Shown here piece by piece: positions 25,783 to 33,049 of a stretch of DNA of 39,559 bases. Location of the stretch: positions 1 through 39,559 of the forward strand of contig VBPW01000069.1 of NCBI GenBank assembly GCA_005877305.1, read 5' to 3'. A model generated the notes under the pieces. The model saw nothing but the letters and a program-made list of their open reading frames with translations, did no database searches and had not been told where the DNA came from. Each line of letters opens with the position of its first letter. Position 1 is the first letter of the stretch. Source of the stretch: Nitrososphaerota archaeon. Its GTDB lineage: Archaea > Thermoproteota > Nitrososphaeria > Nitrososphaerales > Nitrosopumilaceae. The position numbers and the translations under genes are program-made.

Positions 25783-25804
25783 TCAGCACTAGCCATCATC
25801 AACA

Positions 25805-26031
25805 AACAGTCAGGTAACCTCAAACCAAATCAAACAAGCCAAAGTCGAACTTGGCGCATCATTAGATGAGATAGGAAATATGGTAAAAAATAAGGACAGT
25901 GAGATTGAAAGCCTAAAAAATGAGATTGCTAGCCTCAGACTCTTGTCCAAATAGAAGCCCTCAAGACAGATCTTGCAAATCTAAAAGCACTAGCAGCTAA
26001 AGAAGGCTTGAAAAGTAAGAATAAGAAATAA
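25805..26031 (+). pseudogene. remnant of a coiled-coil protein gene, frameshifted
   Basis: A frame running from about 25805 encodes a heptad-like stretch (SNQIKQAKVELGASLDEIG, then KNKDSEIESLKNEIASL) and stops at 25952. A second frame, shifted by one base, continues the same pattern from about 25945 (LVQIEALKTDLANLKALAAK) to a TAA at 26029-26031. No start codon precedes the first part. Joined, they read as one lysine/glutamate-rich coiled coil broken by a single-base change and lacking a 5' end. This is a decayed gene or, less likely, a sequencing error. Confidence 0.45.
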
Positions 26032-26033
26032 AC

Positions 26034-26153
26034 CTACTTGCAATGTTGGCAGTGATGCTTTCCGTGATTTTGTTTACAGCCAGGACAGCTTATTGCACCA
26101 CCGAAATGGCAATTACAGCGACACCCATCATTTAGTTTCTCTTTTGATATCAA
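26034..26153 (-). CDS. 39-aa Cys/His-rich mini-protein
   Basis: A TTG at 26153 opens a 39-residue frame ending at 26034. It has seven Cys and four later His packed in C-x-C-x-C-H (GCRCNCHFGG), CPGC (ISCPGCKQ) and HGKHHCQHCK at the C-terminus, a composition far from random and typical of one or two zinc or copper sites. No in-frame ATG exists upstream. The frame ends two bases from the coiled-coil remnant on the other strand. It could be a zinc-knuckle adaptor or metal-storage peptide. The family is unrecognised. Confidence 0.55.
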   Translation of the reverse strand: MISKEKLNDGCRCNCHFGGAISCPGCKQNHGKHHCQHCK

Positions 26154-26208
26154 TTGATATAGACTAATTATACGTCATCTTAATATGTAACTTTTTCAAA
26201 GAAAATTT

Positions 26209-26622
26209 ATGAAGTATATAATTGGTATGGCAGTTGGAATCCTTTTACTTCTAATACCAAGTTTTAGCTCATCTGTATCACAAGGAGTTCAATGGAATCC
26301 GAAATTAATTGCAGATGACAATGTTCAATTAGAAAAATCAATAGTATACATGCATATTCCAGCAGACAACAAACTTCCATTTGGTTCTGTGTGGGGCGAA
26401 GTGATAAATGGAGCACCTGGATATCCTGTCATAATTCAGATTTATCAAAACGGAAAACCAGTTCATTTTGCACAAGTTGATGTGAAAAATGATGGTTCAT
26501 ACGATTACTACTTTAGAATTAGAGATGTGGAAGGTGATAAAGTGATTAACATTTTCCAGGGAGATTATACTGTTTACGTCTTCAAAACAGTTTACCTTAC
26601 ACCTACTCCAACTGTAACCTAA
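26209..26622 (+). CDS. exported Ig-like/surface protein, small
   Basis: A 137-residue protein with an N-terminal signal peptide (IIGMAVGILLLLIPSFSSSVS) and one beta-sandwich domain: SVWGEVINGAPGYPVIIQIYQNGKPVHFAQVDVKNDGSYDYYFRI, ending in GDYTVYVFKTV. This pattern, repeated in larger archaeal cell-surface proteins, is like a carboxypeptidase-regulatory or bacterial Ig fold. It has no anchor at the C-terminus (PTPTVT), so it is released or bound by partners. It is probably an S-layer-associated accessory; this role is inferred. Confidence 0.7.
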   Translation: MKYIIGMAVGILLLLIPSFSSSVSQGVQWNPKLIADDNVQLEKSIVYMHIPADNKLPFGSVWGEVINGAPGYPVIIQIYQNGKPVHFAQVDVKNDGSYDYYFRIRDVEGDKVINIFQGDYTVYVFKTVYLTPTPTVT

Positions 26623-26661
26623 GAAATCTTCAAAATTTCATCAACAAGAATAGTAATTAGG

Positions 26662-26754
26662 CGGGCTCGGAGGGCTTCGATCCCTCGACCTGTAACTTAG
26701 GAGGCTACCGCGCTATCCATGTTGCGCGTCAATAAGACTCTGCGCCACGAGCCC
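26662..26754 (-). tRNA. tRNA-Arg(CCT) with apparent 20-nt D-loop intron
   Basis: Acceptor GGGCTCG (26754-26748) pairs with CGAGCCC (26669-26663). The anticodon stem GTAGC/GTTAC encloses CTCCTAA with anticodon CCT. The T-stem GAGGG/CCCTC and T-loop ATCGAAG are intact. The D-stem GCGC/GCGC is interrupted because the D-loop carries about 20 extra bases (about 26739-26720). Removing them leaves AGTGGATA, a normal D-loop. A 3-base bulge, a helix GTCT/GGAT with wobbles and a second bulge near the junctions resemble a relaxed bulge-helix-bulge splice site. The exact cut points are inferred. CCA is not encoded. Total without intron: 73 nt. Confidence 0.88.
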
Positions 26755-26779
26755 AGAAAAAATCATCCATCGTAACAAT

Positions 26780-27490
26780 TTAAGCGTAATCAAGATTTGA
26801 GACTATCATCTGTCTGATTTGATTCCAAGTTGGATCATCTGCGTTGTTCCATTTCTCATAAAATACAACATCTTTCAAATCAAGTCGTGGAAGCCAACCA
26901 GCTGTTTCTAGATCTGGTTTTTCTGCAAACTTTGAAACATGACCAAGACACAAGTATGCAATAGGAACAATATGTTCTGGTATTTCAAGAATTTTTTTCA
27001 GATCATCATTTGAAAGTATGCTAACCCAACCAAGTCCGATTCCCTCTGTTCTTGCTGCAAGCCAAAGATTTTGTATTGCACAACAGACACTGTAAATTCC
27101 TGTTTCAGGTATACTTGATCTTCCTATAACAAAGGGACCAAATTTTGTAGGGTCATATGTTACACATACGTTTACTGCCGAAGCCAAAATTCCTTCTAAC
27201 CTTAAGGAAAGATATTTTGATCTCTTTGGATCCTCGATAAGAGTTGCAGAACGTTTTCTTTCATTATCAAAAGATTCTTTTACTTTACTTCTAGTCTCAA
27301 TGTCTTTTATTAGAATAAAGTTCCATGGTTGAGAAAAACCAACAGAGGGTGCATGATGTGCAGCATTTAGAATTCTAGACAAAGTTTTGTCATCAATTGG
27401 TTCTGGTGTAAAATGAGATCTCACATCACGCCTTGAAAAAACTGCTTTGTAAAAACCATTTTTTTCTTCTTGGGAAAAATCTCCATTCAT
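26780..27490 (-). CDS. bluB: BluB-type 5,6-dimethylbenzimidazole synthase
   Basis: A 236-residue nitroreductase-fold flavoenzyme that matches the BluB branch, which cleaves reduced FMN with O2 to make the lower ligand of cobalamin. Diagnostic segments are FSRRDVRSHFTPEPIDD near residue 18, AAHHAPSVGFSQPWNFILI near 43, LRLEGILASAVNVCVTYDP near 96, CAIQNLWLAARTEGIGLGWVSIL near 136, and YLCLGHV near 177. The GFSQPW motif and the conserved tail GWLPRLDL favour BluB over generic nitroreductases. The ATG start is clear. It complements CobJ elsewhere in the window. Confidence 0.88.
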   Translation of the reverse strand: MNGDFSQEEKNGFYKAVFSRRDVRSHFTPEPIDDKTLSRILNAAHHAPSVGFSQPWNFILIKDIETRSKVKESFDNERKRSATLIEDPKRSKYLSLRLEGILASAVNVCVTYDPTKFGPFVIGRSSIPETGIYSVCCAIQNLWLAARTEGIGLGWVSILSNDDLKKILEIPEHIVPIAYLCLGHVSKFAEKPDLETAGWLPRLDLKDVVFYEKWNNADDPTWNQIRQMIVSNLDYA

Positions 27491-27576
27491 AAAATACTCA
27501 CCAGAAACAATGCATATTATTCTTGTTTTCTGAAATTAAACGTTAATAACGCCTACAAGAAGAGTCGTATTTTAAC

Positions 27577-27650
27577 GGGCCGATCGTCTAGTTGGTTAGG
27601 ATACCGCCCTGACACGGCGGTGGTCGAGAGTTCAAATCTCTCTCGGCCCA
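27577..27650 (+). tRNA. tRNA-Val(GAC)
   Basis: Acceptor GGGCCGA (27577-27583) pairs with TCGGCCC (27643-27649), with discriminator A. The anticodon stem CCGCC/GGCGG encloses CTGACAC with anticodon GAC (Val). The T-arm GAGAG/CTCTC with TTCAAAT is intact. The gene is 74 nt, without an intron and without encoded CCA. It ends 22 bp before the next CDS, so it must be processed from or transcribed close to that gene. Confidence 0.95.
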
Positions 27651-27672
27651 TCTATTTTTATTCTATAATCTT

Positions 27673-28083
27673 ATGACTAAACCCATGATAGAGTTTACTC
27701 AAAAGGAAATAGAATTTTTGCAAAAAAATGAGGCATGTAGAATAGCAACCTCTCATGACAATATACCGCATGTAACTCCAGTTACATATTATTTTGAAGA
27801 TGGTTTTTTTTATCTGGCAACAGATTATGATACCAATAAATATTCCAATCTTAAAAAAAATAACAAAATAGCAATAACTGTCGACATTTACTTATCTGAA
27901 AAACACAAGGCCATAATAGTACAAGGAACAACAGAATTTATCGAAAAGGGGCCAGAATACAGGCGGTTGTATGAAATTTTTTATAAAAAATTTTCATGGG
28001 TTAGGGAAAATCCTTGGAAAGAAGGGGAAGCGCCCTTTGTTAAAATAAAACCAAAAACAAAGACAAGCTGGGGCCTAAACTAG
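27673..28083 (+). CDS. pyridoxamine 5'-phosphate oxidase-family flavin/F420 protein
   Basis: A 136-residue split-barrel protein of the PNPOx-like family. Key segments are CRIATSHDNIPHVTPVTYYFEDGFFYLATDY near residue 22, NKIAITVDIY near 65, AIIVQGTTEFI near 82, and a closing PFVKIKPKTKTSWGL. It is probably an FMN- or F420-binding reductase; no catalytic residues define the substrate. It starts 22 bp behind tRNA-Val and may share its primary transcript. An alternative ATG exists four codons in (M5). It overlaps the convergent LEA-like gene by 4 bp. Confidence 0.85.
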   Translation: MTKPMIEFTQKEIEFLQKNEACRIATSHDNIPHVTPVTYYFEDGFFYLATDYDTNKYSNLKKNNKIAITVDIYLSEKHKAIIVQGTTEFIEKGPEYRRLYEIFYKKFSWVRENPWKEGEAPFVKIKPKTKTSWGLN

Positions 28084-28577
28084 CCAAGCATAGATTCAAA
28101 ATCTTTTATGATAAGAGTCCATGCTGACTCTATTGTTACCTGACCTGCTACCTTGTAGCTGACTGGTTGATTGCTTGTGATAGCTTGATATTCATTAGAA
28201 ATTTTATCAGTATCTACAAGTTCGAATGTGTTGGTGAGTGTAACTGTACTACCAGAAAATAATGGTGCTCTTCCAGCCATCGCAACATCTTCTGTGCTAT
28301 AATGACCACTTCCCAGATCCTTCCCATTTACAAACAAATCATAAGTAATAGAAGGAATAGTAGCCGTTATAGTTGTAGGATTTGTCACATTAAACGCCAC
28401 TTCAAGATGAGCTCGATTGTTTATCTTGTTTACATCAAGTATTTTTACACCAACCAAATCTATGTTTATTTTTTTAAGAACGTCTTGACCAGAGTTTGCA
28501 AACATTACTAAAGAAAGCAACAAAATACCCAAGCCAGCAAATGCACCAAGTATAACGACTCTCCCTCTGCTAACCAA
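28080..28577 (-). CDS. LEA14/WHy-type membrane-anchored protein (paralogue)
   Basis: A 165-residue protein with an N-terminal hydrophobic anchor (VVILGAFAGLGILLLSLVMF) and a WHy beta-sandwich: VGVKILDVNKINNRAHLEVAFNVTNPTTI, ITYDLFVNGKDLGSGHY and STVTLTNTFEL. It is a second member of the group found at 22183-22653. The two share the ExK/N-P turn and the DLGSG segment. The start is TTG, with a palindromic TATA-like GTTCTATAGAAC about 21 bp upstream (28593-28604). It likely faces the cell exterior. Its function is unknown; plant LEA14-like desiccation proteins give the name only. Confidence 0.72.
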   Translation of the reverse strand: MVSRGRVVILGAFAGLGILLLSLVMFANSGQDVLKKINIDLVGVKILDVNKINNRAHLEVAFNVTNPTTITATIPSITYDLFVNGKDLGSGHYSTEDVAMAGRAPLFSGSTVTLTNTFELVDTDKISNEYQAITSNQPVSYKVAGQVTIESAWTLIIKDFESMLG

Positions 28578-28619
28578 TTCAACAGCTAACGGGTTCTATA
28601 GAACTAAAAAACCTTCTCA

Positions 28620-28700
28620 GAACTACTACTGTTAATTTTACGGGAGTTTGTTCTACGTGTTAACTAGCGGGAGTTTGAAAAACTCCCTCAAAATTAACAG
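28620..28700. repeat. nested inverted repeats, left boundary of a 1.1-kb island
   Basis: A 21-nt arm at 28629-28649 (CTGTTAATTTT plus GGGAGTTT) pairs with 28680-28700 (19 of 21 matched). The 30-nt loop holds a second GGGAGTTT (28669-28676), which can instead pair with the right arm's AAACTCCC (28680-28687), giving an 8-bp stem with a GAA loop. The two structures exclude each other. The block 28620-28677 is also repeated, inverted, at 29648-29702. Confidence 0.7.
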
Positions 28701-28706
28701 AACTTG

Positions 28707-28727
28707 ATAAGATTTATCTTATAAATC
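28707..28727 (+). promoter_or_regulatory. palindromic promoter of the island membrane-protein gene
   Basis: A perfect 16-bp palindrome, ATAAGAT-TT-ATCTTAT (28707-28722), overlaps a TATA-like TTTATC/CTTATAAATC tract ahead of the ATG at 28742. A repressor site over the TATA box is suggested, but no regulator is identified. Confidence 0.45.
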
Positions 28728-28741
28728 AAGAAAGTTTTGTG

Positions 28742-29191
28742 ATGAAAGAAAAAAGAAGTAAATGCACAGAGTACCTAAAACTAAACAAAAATCTCTTTAT
28801 TGCTTATACTACAGCATTCATTATTGCTACCATAACAGCACAGTTGCTTTCAAACTCGATTAACTATCTTAATACATCTGTTACAATGCTAACGGAGAAT
28901 TCGGCGTATTTTTCTGCTTTTGGCTTACTGCATTCTATTGATAATAGGAAAAAATACCGGATTGAAACAGGGGAAATAGACTGGTCTAGATTAAGAAAAG
29001 ATCTAATCAAGATCTTAACATCCCTTGGTATTGGAGAAATTGTTTATACTATACTGCGATGGTTTTCGCAATATTACCTGCTAACTCTAAATTACCAACC
29101 ATATCTTGCTTCCATGATATCAGACTCTATCTCTTTTATGATTTACTTGGTAGTAGTTAATTTGTCTGTTAAAATGACGAAGCTTTTCTAA
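28742..29191 (+). CDS. multi-helix membrane protein in the repeat-bounded island
   Basis: A 149-residue membrane protein starting at the ATG at 28742 (an in-frame GTG lies one codon upstream). Four hydrophobic segments lie near residues 17-37 (LFIAYTTAFIIATITAQLL), 44-64, 95-116 (LTSLGIGEIVYTILRWF) and 123-146 (SMISDSISFMIYLVVVNLSV). The N-terminus is strongly basic (KEKRSK) and the linker holds an ID-W-R-K-D stretch. No family can be named. The gene lies between the inverted-repeat blocks and beside a broken gene, so it may be part of an accessory unit. Confidence 0.65.
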   Translation: MKEKRSKCTEYLKLNKNLFIAYTTAFIIATITAQLLSNSINYLNTSVTMLTENSAYFSAFGLLHSIDNRKKYRIETGEIDWSRLRKDLIKILTSLGIGEIVYTILRWFSQYYLLTLNYQPYLASMISDSISFMIYLVVVNLSVKMTKLF

Positions 29192-29283
29192 TTTGATAAT
29201 ATTGCAAAAGTAGTGATCCTGAACTAGCGGGTGTTGGTTGCAACATACTCCGCACTTAAATAACTTGTATACGATAATGCGCT

Positions 29284-29660
29284 ATGAGTCAAACAACTCA
29301 ATCGTCAAATATAGAGAAGAACAAGCAGTTGGTTCGCAACTTTGTAGAAGATGTCTTTAACAGACACGACATGGCAGCAGTTGACAAGTACATGGCAGGA
29401 GGAGAAGGCTTCAAGCAGTATCTTGGTGGATTCTTTCCAGGGCATCCAGATTCTCGAACTACAATAGATCATATTGTTGGCGAAGGTGACAAGGTGTTTG
29501 TAATGTTTACTAAAGCCACGAATAAGCAAATAGACAAAAGAATTACTATAAAATCTGCCGACCTATATAGAATTGAGAATGGATGTTTGCAGAACATTGG
29601 GATGTAGTAGAAGCTTCAGGATTCCCTATAGAAAAATCTCTGAACTATAAACAACCGTAA
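29284..29660 (+). pseudogene. SnoaL-like (polyketide-cyclase fold) gene with a one-base frameshift
   Basis: The first 100 residues match the SnoaL_2/ester-cyclase fold: VRNFVEDVFNRHDMAAVDKYM, PGHPDSRTTIDHIVGEGDKV, and ADLYRIENG. The original frame ends at 29607 after ENGCLQNIGM, but one frame over the expected family ending is present: AEHWDVVEASGFPIEKSL, reaching TAA at 29658-29660. Loss of one base just after the GGA codon near 29583 explains both. The family normally carries this EHWD segment in the last helix/strand, so the shift probably inactivates the protein. A TATA-like ACTTAAATAAC sits about 26 bp upstream of the ATG. Confidence 0.75.
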
Positions 29661-29702
29661 GTTAACACCTCACAAAAACTCCCATAAAATTAACAGTAGT
29701 TC
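29648..29702. repeat. right boundary inverted repeat of the island
   Basis: Read on the minus strand, this block aligns over about 55 bp with 28620-28677, sharing CTGTTAATTTTA-GGGAGTTT and GTGTTAACT-x2-CGG-x2-GTTT with roughly three quarters identity. The two copies face each other across about 1 kb. A shorter related piece (GAACTAGCGGGTGTTGG) occurs near 29221-29237. Confidence 0.65.
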
Positions 29703-29723
29703 AGAACTTCAGAACCGAATAGA

Positions 29724-29737
29724 TATTACTTGTAATA
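29724..29737 (+). promoter_or_regulatory. palindrome upstream of the CopD-like gene
   Basis: TATTAC-TT-GTAATA is a perfect 14-bp palindrome about 20 bp before the ATG at 29751, overlapping the expected promoter. It may be an operator or a symmetric TATA element. Confidence 0.4.
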
Positions 29738-29750
29738 GTAGAATACCAAC

Positions 29751-30245
29751 ATGCCAATTTTTGATGCACTACTAATGTGGGCACATCTTGTTTCTGCTTC
29801 CATTTGGGTGGGAGGTTCGATTTTTATTGGAATTGTCTTAGCACCACTACTGAAGACAATCTCAGAGTCAGTAGAAGAAAGAGTAACAATAATGATCCGG
29901 GTGGGAAGAAAATTCAATAAGATTGCAATTCCTTCCTTGGCAATTTTGATTGTCACAGGACTTTACAACTCATCTAACATTCTAAGCAGACCACAATTCT
30001 TGCTTTCTACAAATTATGGGATAATACTTGTGATAAAGATAATTCTTGTAGTTTCCTTGATTGTGATGTTTATTATTCATGTTAGGATGGTTCGATCTGA
30101 AATTGAAAAAAAGATTGAATCAAAACAAATGTTGCCAGAAATAGTCCAGAAACTTCGTTCAAAAATAATTTCACTTGGCAGAATTATGGTGTTTGTATCT
30201 GTAGCTATACTGTTTATGGCAGCATTACTGCGCTCTGGCATCTGA
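29751..30245 (+). CDS. CopD-like integral membrane protein
   Basis: A 164-residue protein with four transmembrane helices, near residues 5-28 (LLMWAHLVSASIWVGGSIFIG), 58-77, 87-112 (YGIILVIKIILVVSLIVMFIIHV) and 142-162. The first helix has the H-x6-W-x-G-G-S pattern of CopD/DUF proteins, in which His may contact copper or heme. This suggests a copper-handling or b-heme membrane protein; the metal is not proven. It overlaps the convergent rtcA by 21 bp, the largest overlap in the window. Confidence 0.75.
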   Translation: MPIFDALLMWAHLVSASIWVGGSIFIGIVLAPLLKTISESVEERVTIMIRVGRKFNKIAIPSLAILIVTGLYNSSNILSRPQFLLSTNYGIILVIKIILVVSLIVMFIIHVRMVRSEIEKKIESKQMLPEIVQKLRSKIISLGRIMVFVSVAILFMAALLRSGI

Positions 30246-31256
30246 ATTTCCCTTTATTCTGACCTCAAAACCATCATCTAGCTTTCCTATTCCGTACTTG
30301 CAGTTTGTAATGTTTGAAGTTACAAAGAGGTTTGTCTCTAAGTGTTTTGTAATTTTTTTTACTCTAAAAACAGAGGTCTCACTAGTCAAAGCCAATGGAA
30401 TTACTAGCATATCTGAAAGAAAGAGGTCTACTCCTAAATCTGACTCTAAAAATCTGTTTGCTACAATCTGGCCGATTCCTTTCATACCTTTGTTATATAT
30501 CGCATCAGAACCTATAATCGAGTTACCGTCATGTGCAAAAGCTAAAAGTGAACATCCTTTGTCTAACGCTGGCTCTTCTTTTATCTCATAATTACAACAA
30601 AGTCCGTGGTTTTCAAGAATTTTTTTGACTTCACTTACCTCATCTTCTATTGATTCTTTTGAGATCATAGAATATGAACAGAGAATCTTTACAGAACTTG
30701 TAGTTCTTTTTAGCAAAGAAATAGGTTTGATTTTTTTACAAGGCGAAACTTGGACATCCACAAGACCACCACCTTTTGGATAATATCCTCGTTTTTTAAT
30801 ATCAATGGTAAAATTAATTCCAATTCTGGAATAAGCTTCCCGTAAAACAAATTTGGTATAGTTACTTGTAGGACTCCATGCAACGTCTGTGCCACCCACT
30901 ATTGACAATTTCAAATTTTTTTTCGAGATAGCTACTGCCGGAATTAAGACCTGTAAAATTAATGGAATGCTTCCTGCAGTTCCAACATTTTCTTTTAAAG
31001 CGGTGTCACTAATCTTAGAAGGAAAAAATCTAAACGCAGTTGATCCAATATGTAATCCATCCACTTTGGCATTACAAATTTTTGCAAGAATTTTAATCCC
31101 AGTAAGATGTTGTGGTCTTAAACCAGGAACATCTCTGTTTTTGCGTATGTTTTCAATCTCTATTGGTTTTCCAGTTATTGATGAAAGTGTTACAGCAGTT
31201 CGAATTATCTGTCCCCCGCCTTCTCCATACGACCCATCTATTTTTAGCGGCTCCAT
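30225..31256 (-). CDS. rtcA: RNA 3'-terminal phosphate cyclase
   Basis: A 343-residue RtcA, which uses ATP to convert RNA 3'-phosphates to 2',3'-cyclic ends. The hallmark N-terminus IDGSYGEGGGQIIRTAVTLSSITG is present, followed by RPQHLTGIK near residue 48 and the KRGYYPKGGG motif near residue 158. The nucleophilic His lies in TKHLETNLFV near residue 308, matching the CHLLTN region of the bacterial enzyme. The length is normal and the start is ATG. It may act in RNA repair or tRNA intron metabolism; no rtcB is in the window. Confidence 0.95.
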   Translation of the reverse strand: MEPLKIDGSYGEGGGQIIRTAVTLSSITGKPIEIENIRKNRDVPGLRPQHLTGIKILAKICNAKVDGLHIGSTAFRFFPSKISDTALKENVGTAGSIPLILQVLIPAVAISKKNLKLSIVGGTDVAWSPTSNYTKFVLREAYSRIGINFTIDIKKRGYYPKGGGLVDVQVSPCKKIKPISLLKRTTSSVKILCSYSMISKESIEDEVSEVKKILENHGLCCNYEIKEEPALDKGCSLLAFAHDGNSIIGSDAIYNKGMKGIGQIVANRFLESDLGVDLFLSDMLVIPLALTSETSVFRVKKITKHLETNLFVTSNITNCKYGIGKLDDGFEVRIKGNSDARAQ

Positions 31257-31322
31257 AACAGTTGAATTACCTAGAAGTATAAGTAATGATAGTTTTTTAA
31301 AGAATTAAAATCAATTTTTGTC

Positions 31323-31820
31323 ATGAATGGTCTTTTAATTGGCAGGTTTCAACCTTTTCATAAAGGACATCTTACGGCAGTAAATTTTGGGCTGTCTCAA
31401 GTAGAAAATCTTTGGATAGGAATAGGCAGCTCAAATAAAAGCAATGAAAAAAGAAATCCGTTTTCTGATGATGAAAGAAAGGAAATGATCCTATCTTCTT
31501 TAGATAAATCAGTCTTAAGCAGAATTCGGGTATTTTACATTCCAGACATAGGCGATCATGAAAAGTGGACATATTATGTTGACTCTATTGTGCCAAAGTA
31601 TGATATCGTATTCTCAAATGACGATTTTACTACAACGCTTTATCAAAAGCGTGGAATCAAGGTAATTCAAGTACCTCTGTTACAAAGAGAAGTGATCTCT
31701 GGAACCAATATTCGTGAAATGATCGCAATGGGAAAAAATTGGATGGAACTTGTGCCAGAGGGAACTAAAAAAGTACTATTAAAAATAGATGCAGAAAGAC
31801 GACTCTCAAAAATTCTTTAA
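31323..31820 (+). CDS. nadM: nicotinamide-nucleotide adenylyltransferase
   Basis: A 165-residue archaeal NMN adenylyltransferase that forms NAD from NMN and ATP. The N-terminal nucleotide-binding motif GRFQPFHKGHLTAV carries the HxGH pair. The GSSNKSNEKRNPFS segment binds substrate, and the C-terminal ISGTNIREM motif (ISxTxxR) contacts the ATP phosphates. The length matches the NadM group. It lies 43 bp upstream of the aminotransferase on the same strand. Confidence 0.95.
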   Translation: MNGLLIGRFQPFHKGHLTAVNFGLSQVENLWIGIGSSNKSNEKRNPFSDDERKEMILSSLDKSVLSRIRVFYIPDIGDHEKWTYYVDSIVPKYDIVFSNDDFTTTLYQKRGIKVIQVPLLQREVISGTNIREMIAMGKNWMELVPEGTKKVLLKIDAERRLSKIL

Positions 31821-31863
31821 TTATAAATAGCGGTTCCTAATCGTTAAAGATTGGAGAATTTAT

Positions 31864-33006
31864 TTGGAATATTTGGTTATGTTGCCGGGCCCAACAAACG
31901 TTCCGGAAAGAGTTACCCGTGCAATGTTTACTCCTATAATAAATCACAGGAGCAAGGATTTTGTTAAACTATACACTGATGTTATAGAAAAAACACAGAA
32001 GGTCTTTCAAACCTCAAATGACATTGTTGTACTTACTGCATCAGGAACTGGAGCAGTAGAAGCATCAGTTGTAAACCTAATAAAAAAAGGAGACAAAGTA
32101 ATAATTCCTGTAAATGGAGAATTTAGCAGCAGACTAGCAACAATGCTAGAATGGCAGGGAGCAAACGTTATCAGACTTACAACTCCTTTTGGAGAGAATG
32201 CAAGTTTTGATCAAGTAAAAGAGGCCTTTGACAACAACAAGGACGTAAAGGCATTCTATGTAGTCTATAATGAGACATCAACCGGAACACAGGTAAAATA
32301 CCTAGACAAGATCTCAAAACTTACCTCAAGAAATGACTCGTACTTTATAGTGGATGCTGTCTCAATACTTGGTGGCGAAGAATTACCTGTAGATAAATGG
32401 GGGGTAGATATCTGCATTGCAGCAGGACAAAAGGCAATGGCTGCACCTCCTGGAATTTCACCAATATCAATTAGTCCAAAGGCAAAAAAACACATGATTG
32501 CAAATCCGCCTCCAACTTTCTACTTTAACTTGGCAAGATACTTCAAATATTATGATGATAACAAAGAAACTCCATTTACACCAGCACTTCCACTTCTTTA
32601 CGCATTCAGAGAAGCACTTGACATTATTCTAGAAGAGGGAACGGAAGCAAGAATAAAAAGACATAGAATTTGTTCTGATGCATTTTATTCAAGCCTCAGT
32701 GCAATGGGTCTTAGTCCATTTGCAAAACCAGATGCAAGATCTACTGTTGTAATTGCACTAAACTATCTGCAAGGACTAGAAGACAAAACATTTAGATCAA
32801 CACTTTCAGAAAAATTCCGGGTACTTGTAGCAGGTGGATTTGGCGAGCTAAAAGGAAAAGTATTCAGAATAGGATGTATGGGTGAAGTTCACAGATATCA
32901 CGTCATGAGAACAATCTCTGCAATCTCTTCAACTCTTGATATGATGGGATACAAGACAAATCCAGAAGCACTCAAAGTAGCTGAAGAAAAACTAAAAGCG
33001 CTTTAA
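31864..33006 (+). CDS. alanine/serine-glyoxylate aminotransferase-type enzyme
   Basis: A 380-residue class V PLP enzyme resembling serine-pyruvate and alanine-glyoxylate aminotransferases. Motifs are MLPGPTNVPERV at the N-terminus, HRSKDFVKLY near 28, TASGTGAVEASVVNL near 58, FIVDAVSILGGEELPVD near 160, and the PLP Lys in IAAGQKAMAAPPG near 189. It would interconvert glyoxylate/pyruvate with glycine/alanine or serine. The start is TTG. A GGAG element about 6 bp upstream (31854-31857) supports it; that is unusual here, where most starts look leaderless. Confidence 0.9.
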   Translation: MEYLVMLPGPTNVPERVTRAMFTPIINHRSKDFVKLYTDVIEKTQKVFQTSNDIVVLTASGTGAVEASVVNLIKKGDKVIIPVNGEFSSRLATMLEWQGANVIRLTTPFGENASFDQVKEAFDNNKDVKAFYVVYNETSTGTQVKYLDKISKLTSRNDSYFIVDAVSILGGEELPVDKWGVDICIAAGQKAMAAPPGISPISISPKAKKHMIANPPPTFYFNLARYFKYYDDNKETPFTPALPLLYAFREALDIILEEGTEARIKRHRICSDAFYSSLSAMGLSPFAKPDARSTVVIALNYLQGLEDKTFRSTLSEKFRVLVAGGFGELKGKVFRIGCMGEVHRYHVMRTISAISSTLDMMGYKTNPEALKVAEEKLKAL

Positions 33007-33049
33007 CTCCATGTTAACTTAATATAAGGAATTCCAAGCACCGATCACA

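Noticed and set aside
28620-29702. CRISPR array
   Set aside because: Repeats are inverted and few, not regularly spaced direct repeats; no cas genes.
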